This document shows, in pieces, positions 34,949-45,200 of a DNA stretch of 64,000 nt. Under the pieces are notes generated by a model. That model was given only the letters and a program-made list of their open reading frames with translations. It did not search any database and was not told the DNA's origin. Each line of letters starts with the position of its first letter. Positions within the stretch are counted from its first letter, which is position 1. The stretch comes from Dicyema japonicum. Taxonomy: Eukaryota > Dicyemida > Rhombozoa > Dicyemidae. Where the stretch lies: NCBI GenBank assembly GCA_011109175.1, contig RDEW01000003.1:1546429-1610428 (forward strand), written 5' to 3'. Both the position numbers and the translations under genes were made by a program.

Positions 34949-36699
34949 ATGAGGAATGTCTTTTGCCTAGTGAATCATTCATCTTCTATGAATATTTTAG
35001 GAAATAATTTCAATTCAACGTATTTACGAAATGGATTACATACCATCATTAATGGAGAGAAAATTAATATGAAAAACAAAGATATTAAAGGCTATTTGAA
35101 GAAAAAGAGTTCTATTTTCTACAAAATTCGAAAATTTTTCAGACTCCATGGTAGTTTGTTGTATAATTAGATTTTGTTGAAATTGAATTACCTGTATTAC
35201 GCTCAAAATCTTCCATTAATGTACTTTAAAAATTATACCTAAGAGACCAATGATCGTTAAAAATAATAAAAATTTCTATATTTTATCGGGTGATCGTCAT
35301 TTGGTTGGTGATGGTAGTTTTATAATTAGTTTACCAATACTCTCATCTCTAGTGGATTTGATAGATACTACCACGTTGTTCGTGATATAGTAAATGACCC
35401 AAGAACAATTAATAGTCACATAGAGAGAACGCGTGTTGAATTTGAAATGAGAACCAATTCATTGGATGATTTGATTGAAATGTCAAAAAAATTATTGGAA
35501 ACAATTTGTCACCCAAGGAATGTTAACTTTATCGTTGGTTCATATGACGAATTCCTAAATACACATTTCGATCCAGCACCTTGTTTTTTTGTCAATGATT
35601 TAAAGGTAGAGTTTAGATTAACGTAGATCTTCGACGTTACTAGTATTTTGTTAATTAATAATTTCTTTTGTAACTTTGATGGTGAACGTGAGAACATTAC
35701 AACATTTGCACTTAAAATTCCCGCCAAATATGTATTTTTTGGTTTGAATAAAAGAATCTGTCAACTGAAATAATAAAAGATATTCAAATAAAAATAAAAT
35801 ATAAATATTCATTTTTTGTATTTTTCATTATTTAATATAGGTCTTTTATTTTAATTGTAAAAATAATCAAAATGGGGAACTTAAGATGACTGATGAACAA
35901 TATTTAAAATTCAAGAATGGTGCAGACGATGTACTAATCAATGTAACGGAGATGGAAGATAATGATACATGTTTTCTTATTACAGGGAAATCTACATATT
36001 CGGTTGAGTTTATTCATAACATTTAGAAAATAATTTGTGGGTATCTTAGGAGATTGGTTGTTAATGAAATATACGAACAATATTTAAAGTGTGATAGTAA
36101 AGTTGCTAAAATTTATATTTTTAGATTTTAAATTTCACTATCACATCATATGCCCTATTTTAAATATTCAGTATTTAAATATGTTATCTTAGAATTCAAA
36201 TTATCCTGTGACAACTCATTACACCACAAAAATTGATGGAAAGATTGATAAAAATGAAAATCATTTGATAGAAAATGTTACAGTTATTATAAATTTATAG
36301 ATGAAGGGGAGTCATTTTATGATTTCTCTGAATGGATCACAAGTAGGTTGGGGGGCACTTCGAGAAACAGATAAATCAGTAATTGACTATTTATTAGGAC
36401 TGTCAAAAGATAAAAATTTAAATGAAATAGAATATTATAACTGCCAACCTCATGGTGGATTTACTTTATTTGCTGATCAACTAGTGAATGCTCTTGCAAC
36501 CAGAAAAACAAAATCCTCATTTCATCTCTTGATATTTGAATATATTTGACAACGTTTCAATAAAACTTTTTTAATGCATTTTTTTAGTTGAAGAAAACAA
36601 GTAAAGTCTTTTAGTAAAGAGGTTAAATTACAGTTACCAGGAAAAATTGAATATGCTTGGCCTTTTTATAAAAGTAAATTTGATTATGCAAGTACATAA
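34949..36699 (+). CDS. DARS2: mitochondrial/bacterial-type aspartyl-tRNA synthetase
   Basis: This class II synthetase charges tRNA-Asp. Joining across a 20-nt intron (35151-35170) gives KGYLKKKSSIFYKIRKFFRL followed by HDFVEIELPVLRSKSSIN, the motif 1 pattern of AspRS. GFDRYYHVVRDIVNDPRTI and RVEFEMRTNSLDDLIEMSKK correspond to the GFDRYFQI...RDE region and the EFTQ...EMSF region (motif 2). LKMTDEQYLKFKNGADDVLI and CFLITGKSTY fit the GAD insertion typical of bacterial/mitochondrial enzymes. GSHFMISLNGSQVGWGALRE, with CQPHGGFTLFADQLVNALAT, is motif 3 (YDLVLNG.E.GGGS...PPHGG.A.GLDR). Several key residues differ: RDED becomes RDIV, and the GLDR arginine is not seen. An obvious OB-fold is lacking at the chosen ATG. 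Either it is fast-evolving, or upstream exons were missed, or it is decayed. Internal splice sites are only partly resolved. Confidence 0.72.
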
Positions 36700-36704
36700 G
36701 GCGA

Positions 36705-36980
36705 AAACGAATGCCGGACAAAAGTTCTGATGATTCTCTAGTTCTAATCTAGCTGCTGTGCTTTTCGGCTGAAGTTTCCGCGCATCTATGATGCTTTGGG
36801 TTGACGAGTGACGCCGTCATCAGTGAACATTTCAACGGAACTGGATCGTCTATAAAGACCTCACACCTAACAAAAAAAAATAAGTGAAGAGCATTCCTTG
36901 GTTATTATCATAACTGTTTTTTAATAAAATGTGTGTCCCGCCTGGAAGGAACTATAGGTCTATGGATCTTTTTAAAGTGC
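36705..36980 (+). mobile_element. tRNA-derived SINE, copy 4
   Basis: GGCTGAAGTTTCCGCGCATC, ATGATGCTTTGGGTTGACGA, ACGCCGTCATCAGTGAACAT, CTGGATCGTCTATAAAG, then an A-run and AAGTGAAGAGCATTCCTTGG give the family core and tail. The tRNA-like head is degenerate. It starts within a few bases of the AspRS stop codon. Confidence 0.8.
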
Positions 36981-37223
36981 AGTATTTTTTCATAAGGCGA
37001 AAACTATTTCATATCAACTTTTTTCATTTGTTTTGAATTTTTATTAAACGTGTTTAAGTGAGCAATTATATACTGATAATTTAGCATAACAACGATAAAT
37101 ATGCTGTTCCTCCATGTGGTTTTTGATTATCGATAACGCACCTCAGTTCAAAAATAGTCTATGTCAGAAATTCCAAGTTTCTTCTGAATGTCAAATGCCT
37201 GGACTTCTCGAAGGTGTTCGGAT

Positions 37224-37278
37224 ACTGGTGCAGTATAGTACTCCTATAATTACCTAGGGGAAACTATACTGCACCAGT
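37224..37278. other. perfect 16-bp hairpin
   Basis: ACTGGTGCAGTATAGT (37224-37239) is followed after 23 nt by its exact reverse complement ACTATACTGCACCAGT (37263-37278). I know of no element with this signature. It lies just upstream of a reverse-transcriptase fragment in a stretch with no gene. Confidence 0.85.
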
Positions 37279-37289
37279 AGCGGCGTCAA

Positions 37290-37560
37290 CATGTAAGTCA
37301 TGAAGTTTTACTCTCCTAATTATCCCAGATAGGGGTCTCGTTAGAGTTTGATTAAAAATCCCTGTATGGGAGGAACGTTGTTGTGAGACATGGACGCTAC
37401 TTTAACCCAGTAGAGTTGTAGAGGGGAGTCTCGCAAGGATATATTCTCAGCTCTCTACTATTCAACATTCTCATGTAAAGTTTTTTTCTAAATACCCAGG
37501 TACAAGACTATTATTATATGTCGTCGATGTTCTTATATTCGATATGTTAAAATAAAGTTG
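37290..37560 (+). mobile_element. LINE reverse-transcriptase remnant
   Basis: A plus-strand frame reads RGVSQGYILSSLLFNILM, then LLLYVVDVLIFD about 20 codons later. These are decayed forms of the RGVPQGSILSPLLFN and YADD motifs. It is heavily mutated and opposite in strand to the RT fragment at 38.3-39.0 kb. Confidence 0.6.
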
Positions 37561-38299
37561 CTCACGGAAAAAAAAACTATACATGAAAGAAATCAGGAGT
37601 TGGTGAGGAAGGCTCAAACTCTTCGACGAAAAAAACAAATGCCATGCAAGACCTCCAGTATACCCTCTTTACATTTTATGGTATTAAGCTCCTGTGGGTA
37701 AGAGACACTAGGCATCACCGTCGACGATGGTCATACTCAGGCGCTGTGAAAACTATTTCTGTGCGCGAGGGTCTCTCTTAATCAGCTGCAATCAGCTTTC
37801 CGATTTCGTTTGACAACTCCTTTACTAATTTTCCAAATCGACCCAGAGGTTTCGATGACGATTGAAAAGAAATGGAAACGATCTCCAAAAAACCGAATAC
37901 TTTTTTAGTTTTCAAACGTTCGCCAGAGTCGGAATTTTGGTCAATAAAATACGTGAAACAGTGAATGAGTCGATGGACGTCACATCTCAGATGAGAGATC
38001 TTCCACTGAAAAATAGAAAATAGTCATTTTATGAAATCTCTTCACGTTATATCCTCAACTCCAGATCACGTTTACGGATCTTATTTAGGGGAGGGGATAT
38101 TTTGAAAACTTCCCAGCGCTCCATCTGCAGGAAAGAGGATAAATCCCTTTCCAATCAACCTTCATTCCACAATGACGCGTATGAGGTTTGCAGACGCAAA
38201 CAAAAAATTCTATCCTTCGAGAATGGTAAGCTTTTGACCCCACATCTATGTCCTCAATCACCTCGAACAGAGACGCAGTGATAATTGAAGTTACGATTT

Positions 38300-39835
38300 T
38301 TGATACAGTTGATCTTCATATACATTGAAATCGAGTCCATCACACAGATCTCTCATAAATATATAGCAGAAGACTCAAGATTGAGCCTTGTGGCACTCCC
38401 CTCTTCATAACAATCTCTTCAGAAATAAATCCTTCACATATGACAAATGATCTTCTCCCTGTCAGAAGATTTCTTAAACAATCAAGTAAAAGTTTTGAGA
38501 TTTCAGCTGCGACTACCTGACAAAACAGTGCATCATGCCAGACATTATCGAATGCCTTCGATATACGACACTTAGCTGATATTTGAAGTTCCTGGCTTTT
38601 CAATCTCAGAGTTTAAGATGAAAAAAACAATCTTCACATGATCTCCCTGGACGAATGCCCCATTGTTCCTTGTTGAGAAAATTCCGTGATTCGATATGGC
38701 GTGTAATTATTTTATAAATCACCCTCTCCGTAAATTTTGAAATTGTTTATTAGACAATAGCCCAAGAAATCCATCCTCGATTTTCCTGGTTTTGGGATCA
38801 TCCGAATAATGGAATCCTTCCAAGCTTGAGGTACATATCCCATATTGAGACTTGCTCCAAATAGGTAACAGAAAACCTCGAAAAGGCAATCCGGACCCTC
38901 CTTGAATAATTTAAGGCGTATCCCGTCCATTCCAGGAGCTTTATCTCGGCACTCCATAATAGTTTGTTTAACCTCTTTAATAATTATCTCCATGCGCCAT
39001 GTCCCAAAATGTTCTTTTAGAATTTTCATACTTGAAAGAGATCAAGCAAACTCAGAAAGAGATTCTTCGGGCACTAGATCCTTTGGATCAATCCTTGAAT
39101 ACTCTCGAGAAGCTCCCGAAAGCCATTAAAAACATCCGTCTCGGTGACAACAGTGCCATGGATCTCTTCAAATTATTAACATCTGATCCAGGAGTTACAA
39201 GCCTCCGATAAGACTACCAGAATGTTGGGTTATTGGGGTCCAACCTCCTGCTTCAGTGCATCCATTTCTTATTGACTTTTTTTTAAATAAAAATCTTTTG
39301 AGTAACTCGTATTCTTCTCTATAAATTCTTGGTCCAATAATCCAGATACCGTCTTAACTTTGTCCGAAGCGATTTAGTTTAAATTTCAGTTTGATTGGTC
39401 AGGGACAGCAACTTAGGAGAAAACAGGTTTCGCAAACAATGTAAATACTCTTCCATAGCACTCACAATGTTTGCGCTAACATAGTCCACTTCACCGGGCA
39501 ACAACATAAAGTCGATAAAAAAGTAGTTTATCCGTCATGAAAGTCCTGTAATGACTCCATATGACATTATTAGTATCAAATTTCATAAAACCCAGAAATA
39601 CATGGCCGACTTTAAATTAACACATAACTTTAAATTTTTGAAAAATATCAGCCTCGTTTGGGTTCGATGAATCCATTGTGAACTGTGAATATCAGTAGAA
39701 ATAGAGGGTAACGAGGACTCCACAAGGTAAAACCTAGAATTGAAGCTTGATGACGGACGAGAGAGTTTAACGACGCCTGGGGTATTCCGAGAACCAAAGG
39801 AAAGAGCAGTTTTTGCCAATAAATTCAAATTAGGT
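38300..39835 (-). mobile_element. non-LTR retrotransposon RT remnant
   Basis: Minus-strand frames give CRDKAPGMDGIRLKLFKEG and QAWKDSIIRMIPKPGKSRM (RT fingers, about 38740-38960), CRISKAFDNVWHDALFCQV and VMKRGVPQGSILSLLLYIY (palm, about 38350-38580), and upstream linker remnants up to about 39830. Stops and shifts are frequent; the YADD region is lost at the left end. The KPGK...PLS...AFDxVWHD pattern is that of I/Jockey-like elements. Confidence 0.75.
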
Positions 39836-39839
39836 ATGC

Positions 39840-40320
39840 TAAATCAATAATCCTACAGAGAGATAGGAAATGTTTATTGATGGCTTTGTACAGATTACCA
39901 GAATTGTCCTTCTTAATTTATCGATCCCCTTTTTTACCAATTGACCGTGCGGGATTGATCCCCACGTTAAAAGAAGTCGGAAAATCATTTATTTAAAATG
40001 AAGTATTAGGGGCTAAAATCTGGATTGGGGACTGGTTCCTAACTTAAAAGACGTCAAAAACTTTATGAAATGAGGTACAATGATATTATCATCACTGTCA
40101 GGGATAAAGACTACCAATCAACCGTTGGGGTCATACAAGAAATGCCGGCTTCGACCTCTCCATTGTCGTCTGGGATCACTTAGTAAGATAGGGCATTCTT
40201 TAACCCAGTGGTGCTGGGCAATGATAATGACATTTTGGGATCAAATTAGGGTTTTAAACTTGTTTCCCATAAGAAATCATTATCTGAGTTCTAATCTTAT
40301 CCGTGAAAAATTATAATAGA
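39840..40320 (+). other. unassigned region with repeated peptide-like motif
   Basis: Plus-strand frames contain two similar peptides, AGLIPTLKEVGKSFI (about 39950-39995) and WGLVPNLKDVKNFMK (about 40024-40070). These are followed by YNDIIITVRDKDYQSTVGVI. This could be a fragment of a gene with tiny introns, or chance. I recognise no family. Confidence 0.2.
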
Positions 40321-40374
40321 AATTGTAAATTGTGTCAAAATAATTATAGGATTTAAAAAAGAGCGAGTGTATAT

Positions 40375-40520
40375 GCCGAGCCAGTTATAGCATTGTAATT
40401 TGTTCCGGACCAAAATCAGGAGGTCCCAGGTTTGATTCTCGCTGTTGTCTATTCAGGATGAAAGTTGACGAGAAACGCCGTCATCAGTGTTTCCAGGAGT
40501 CTATTGTTTAAGCGAATGCA
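40375..40520 (+). mobile_element. tRNA-derived SINE, copy 5 (variant)
   Basis: GCCGAGCCAGTTATAGCATT could be the head, GGTCCCAGGTTTGATTCTCG carries the B-box, and GTTGACGAGAAACGCCGTCA then TCAGTG carry the core. The tail is not recognisable. This copy is more divergent than the others. Confidence 0.6.
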
Positions 40521-40588
40521 CATAAATTTGTAATAGGAAGCTGCTGTTACTACTAATATGTTTATAAATTAAAATCATTTTTATTGAG

Positions 40589-41275
40589 TCATAAATTGAA
40601 TTTACATTTTTTTCTTGATGACTGTACACAATTTTTATTTTCCTGTTTAATCGTAAACTGGATTATCTTAGATTCTTTATTTTCTTCATTGTAATAAAGC
40701 TGAATAGAAATATCAAATAGCGTTTTAATATTTTTTTGAGTCAAGGCAGAGCATTCGACATATGCCTTTGCTCCAATTTTTTTAGCCAATTTTCTCCCCT
40801 CTTTTTCTTTAATTATTTTGGATTTCATTTGTACATCTGATATTAAATCACATTGAGTGCCAACGAGAACAATTGATTTTTTATCTGAATTGGGCAGTTG
40901 GTTAATCCAAAAGGACGTAATCCTTTCAAAACTTAATCGATCAATTAAACTGAAACACAAAAGTATAACATTTGAAGAGTCCACAATGTTAGAACTCACA
41001 CGATAATTTTCAAACTAAAAATTTACAATTTATTTTTACATTGCCAGAAGTATCATATATATTCAACGTCATTGGGTTTCCTCTATAATCAACTGACACT
41101 AGAGAGTCAGAGTTAACAATACTTGAATAGCTTTTTGAGTTGTTGGGGTATAATCTTGCGAAAAAGTGTTTTTTGCATAACTTAGTAAAAGACAAGATTT
41201 TCCAATATTACAATCACCAACAATAACAATTTTTATTTGATTAATTTTTTTTATTACACAGGAATTGTAATCCAT
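40589..41275 (-). CDS. atypical Rho/Rac-family small GTPase
   Basis: ATG at 41275 starts MDYNSCVIKKINQIKIVIVG. The P-loop is GDCNIGKSC (G1), then LLLSYAKNTFSQDYTP. Switch II follows as LNIYDTSGN. A 25-nt intron (41015-41039) joins to FENYRVSSNIVDSSNVILLC. G4 is LVGTQCDL and G5 is YVECSALTQKNIKTLFD, the Rho-family form. By Rac numbering, G12 is Cys, A59 is Ser and Q61 is Asn, changes expected to weaken GTP hydrolysis, as in Rnd-type proteins. The Rho insert helix is about 7 residues shorter, and the C-terminus (KKCKFNL) is basic with a Cys but is not a CAAX box. One base is missing in the run at 41145-41148 on the plus strand, which shifts the frame. Confidence 0.85.
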
Positions 41276-41574
41276 AACTAGAATGGTAGCGATGCGTATC
41301 TAAGCAACAAAATTAACTAGGAGTACAACTGCCTAACCAGAATATCTTAAGGCGACAATTTACTTTTAATATCTATTATGTATTGTTTTTCTTTCGCTCG
41401 ATAAATAAAACAATAAACCGCATTCATCGAATTTCAACAATGACGACACATCATTGAATTTTTAATCAATAAACTCTTATCGTTAAAACAATATAATTTC
41501 ATGAATTTTCCGAACAATTCGAAACTACCTTTTTCATCCTTGTCCAGTGATAGTCCACAGGGGATACACTCCCA

Positions 41575-41668
41575 GCTCTCTGCTCTGAGGTCGAGGATTA
41601 TCATGAGAGGCAACTCACATTGTGTGTTCAATGCCTGCAGGCCATAATGGATACCTTGTCATAACAAC
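41575..41668 (+). repeat. CCTGCAGG-family interspersed repeat
   Basis: GGATTATCATGAGAGGCAAC, then TTCAATGCCTGCAGGCCATA and ACCTTGTCATAACAAC. This is the longest copy here of the repeat also seen near 1459, 2372 and 29338. It immediately precedes, on the plus strand, the 3' end of the LINE at 41.7 kb. Confidence 0.6.
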
Positions 41669-41739
41669 TAAATCGACCGTTAATAAAATTGTTCTATTTA
41701 TTATTTATTATTTAAGCCAAAGAAACACCGTCTTAACCA

Positions 41740-42790
41740 ATAACTAATATTCAGGTGATCCCGGCATCTCTCAATAATCGGGCCATTTTTTCTCGATGCT
41801 CCGACTGTGATCCCACGCATTTTCTATACGGACGGGGGTCTTTTTCCTTTTCTCTTCTGAAATTGCCTCCAGTTGCCTCTATGATAGACTCGAGTGTTCT
41901 GGGGGCAATTTCTTTATCTGTATATTTTTCTAGTAACTTTTTTGCTCTTGACTGGATATCTTGAATTTTTGTTAGGTTCGTTGCCGACAGGTTAGATCCC
42001 CATGCAGTACATGCATAGCCTATTGTTGGCTCGATATACTGCTTGTAGAGGGTCCCGATACCTGGCGGATAAATTTCCTCCACAGTTCCAAAGGAAGGCT
42101 TTTACAAAATTGATCTTCTTCACACAGGTTGATATGATGGATTCCACATGGGCTGAGAAGCAAAGGAAAGTATCAAAAGTTACTCCAGTATCTTCTGCGA
42201 TTTCTTTCGTGCTATAGGTACTCAATTTAACGTGACATCAATTGTTTGCGTTCCCATCTTTCTATTCTTAGTAAATAGAGTGATTGCTGACTTTTCGGAA
42301 CATGCATTTAATCGATTCTTGCACAACCATTTATATATGTTATTTAGTATTCCTTGTAGTCTTTCTTTAGCATGTTCGACATTTTTGTCCCTAGATGCGA
42401 CAACTATGTCATCGGCATAGGAAAGTAGCATGTCATTATTATTTATAGGTACGGGAGATCACTCAAAAACAAATTAAAAAGGATTGGTGACAGAGGAGAT
42501 CCTTGGGGTACACCATTGGGTAATAATCCCGATCTGGAACTCTTGTTTCCGACGGATACTTTCCCTCGGCGTCCACTTACGAAATTTGCTAACCATAACT
42601 TTAATGGTGCATCAATTTTTGTCAAAAATATTTTTCGTATGAGGATCTTCCTTGGGACAGAGTCGAAAGCTTTTTGAATATCGATCGTACATATGACCGA
42701 TTTTTCCTGTTTTGGCTTGTTCTTGTGTCCTTCAGTTATGAACTTCATTAATGTTGTTAGGAAGGAGGTTGTTGATAATCCTTCCTTGAA
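41740..42790 (-). mobile_element. APE-type LINE, C-terminal half of ORF2
   Basis: Minus-strand frames in order: VICTIDIQKAFDSVPRKILI and LLPNGVPQGSPLSPILFNLF (42443-42748), MLLSYADDIVVASRDKNVE (about 42430), GVTFDTFLCFSAHVESI (about 42170) and LYKQYIEPTIGYACTAWGS, ending LLRDAGIT-stop (about 41751). It closes with the GGGATCACCT motif at the 3' end. The sequence is well preserved, with two to three shifts. It is 5'-truncated at about 42790, where it meets AT-rich DNA. Confidence 0.9.
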
Positions 42791-42929
42791 GCCATGTTGT
42801 AATTAAAAAATTAAAATTAACCTGTTAAATAAAAATTTTTAAAATGATATTTTAAAGTGAGAAAATATGAGATATTTTCGATGATTATTTAACTAAATAA
42901 TCTATTTATTGCCTATTAATTATCTGAAC

Positions 42930-43245
42930 ATTGCTGCGTGGTGCCAACGTTAGTGTTGTGCTATGTGGCTACTTGTTGAAGAATTTTGTTTGTTTCGTCT
43001 GTTCCTCCTTTCTTCTTTTCAACTAGAGTGGTGTCATGTGATCCACTGTCTTAGGTGCCGCCCAGTGCCAGGTTGACATGAAAAGGGATCATTTGCTCTC
43101 CAACACATCACTGGAGGGTTTCCACAACTTCGAGGAATGGACGTCTTTTACCTTTGATGCTGGTTCTGGATGGACTTGACGTGAAGGATTTTGTTTCTTG
43201 GACAGTGGAAACTGGATACAGTTAATTAGTGGGAACTGAATACAC
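42930..43245 (+). repeat. interspersed repeat family B
   Basis: CTGTTCCTCCTTTCTTCTTT, AGAGTGGTGTCATGTGATCC, GTGCCGCCCAGTGCCAGG, GGATCATTTGCTCTCC, TTTCCACAAC and TGGAAACTGGATAC recur in the same order at 54660-54925. It is non-coding and about 300 bp long. The orientation is arbitrary. Confidence 0.7.
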
Positions 43246-43689
43246 ACGGAAGTCACCAGGGCTATAGTAAAACTGAAAAATGGTCGTTCCCCCGGACTTC
43301 ATCTAAAGAAATAGATAAGTTCTCAGTTATTTAAAATGGCTTCTGAAATTAGAAATGGTACCTAACGATGAATGTTTCCAAAATGAAAGTAGTGGATATC
43401 AGAAAAATAGAAAGAAGACCGGATGAGCCACGGAAGACCAATTAGCTTGGGTCCTTACTTAGAGACAGTGAAGTCGCCCTTGCTAAAGCTGCAATAAATA
43501 ATGTTAGAAAGAACTGGATTGACAGAAAACGAAGTATATCATTAATTCGTCAATGTGGGCGATGTCCATGGCTGAAACACTTGGAAATGACTCGTTTCAT
43601 CAAAGGCAACTCAAAAAATTACATTATTATTATTATTAAAAAGCACTACCGAGAAAACATAAATTAGTTAAGTTTCCCTTGTGCCTTAT

Positions 43690-44840
43690 TCCTAATCATC
43701 CTCACCGTCAATCTCTACCATGATCCTCTGTTGCGAGCTAGTTCTCTTAGGTAGTCCAGGTCGTCCGCCGAAGTTAGTCTCATACCAACCGCCGATCGGT
43801 TTTCGTTCAAGATAGTCGGAAGTATTGTTCTTTGCTTTCCGCGGAATCCGGTAGTTGTCCATTGCGATATTTGCGAGGACCTGGTCATTCAGACGTAACA
43901 CGTGGCCAAAGAGGCTCCATCTTGATTTGAAAATATCATCTGACAGCACATCGAATTTGAATTTATTATAAAGGTTTGCATTAGAGATCTTCATAGATAG
44001 ACCAGTTGATCTTGATTACCGATTTGAGCTGAGCTCTGTGAAAAGAGCCAAGACGAGTAATCATTGCGTGTATTTCGTTTTGTTGGGATTTACGGATAAG
44101 TACCATTTCGAAAATATGTGTGGGAGAACGCTGAGCATGTGCTGAAATGTTTGAGTATCCTCAGATACAAAATCCAGATCGTCTACAAAATTATTTCGTC
44201 AGTTTTTTTCCAATGAGGGCTTTGAACTCTCTAATTGCAGCTTAAAGGTAAACAACGAAGAGGACCGGGGATAGCGAGTCACCCTGTGGAACTCCACGTA
44301 AAGTTGGAAAAAAGTTGGAGGTGCATTTTCCAAATTTGACAGAAAAATTAACAAGTTCCATATAATGTTTGCTCCATTGATCCTTTGAGTCTCGAGATCG
44401 CTGATTTGAGATGGAGGCTCTTCAAATATATTGTGAATGGAAAGGGATATCTTCGCTACAATTGCGATGGAGGAGTACTTCTTGAAACTAGGCCATGTTT
44501 CTGTGGACACCCAAGAGTCACACTTCCTGAATACTTGCTCTAAAGTGGTGATGGAAAGCGCCCCGATGGAATCACTGTCTTCTACTTCTCTCGGGATGGG
44601 GCATGCACAGATACCTTTTCTAGTGAAGATTTTCAGACTCCACGTTGAAAGTTGGGGAGGCAGCACAAGTATTCGAGAACTCCAAAATAAGAAATACCAC
44701 AGCCTCTTTTCCACGTACAGCTCGTTGTCGTCAAGACAAGTGAAGTCTTCGGGCTCAAGACGGTCTCTTTTCTAAGATCAAAAAAACTGAGTGGCTGTTT
44801 CAATAAATTTATCTGGCAGTTGTCAAGAGAAACAGGCACT
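43690..44840 (-). mobile_element. RTE-like LINE, RT and C-terminal fragment
   Basis: The minus strand encodes RGVPQGDSLSPVLFVVYL (about 44270-44310), VDDLDFVSEDTQTFQHML (about 44150) and KSRWSLFGHVLRLNDQVLAN (about 43870-43930), ending RPGLPKRTSSQQRIM near 43700. The GVPQGD..SP and (A/V)DD.D..SED pattern is shared with the copy at 55.0-56.1 kb. Stops and shifts are frequent. Confidence 0.7.
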
Positions 44841-45200
44841 CAATTCTTTATGCTCTATCATTTTGATTGTTTTGTAAAATTAAAATTTCTCATTTTCCCT
44901 TCAAAAATTTATTTTTAAATTGATTCAGCGAAGGTTCAGTCACTCGACCGATTTCAACGTTCAATCAAAAAAGTCACTGAAAAAGTTAAGACTGCTACTA
45001 AAAATATCCTGGCAAATTTTTCATAAACTCACAAATTTTCCAACAACAGCTTTTTATTGAATCTTTTGTCTAATAAACTTTAAGAGCTAATTTTTATTAC
45101 TATTTCACAGCTGTCACTTTAAAAATATTTGATTTTCTCATTTTATCGACCGACTCTAGGATCAATGAGGTCACTAATGCTTACTCAAACATAATTCTTT
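44841..45200. other. AT-rich spacer
   Basis: I see no feature between the RTE-like remnant on the left and the LINE on the right. Confidence 0.4.

Noticed and set aside
44199-44714. 171-codon minus-strand frame as an independent gene
   Set aside because: The neighbouring frame over the same stretch carries the GVPQGD..SP and VDD RT motifs of an RTE-like element; the long frame is a shadow.
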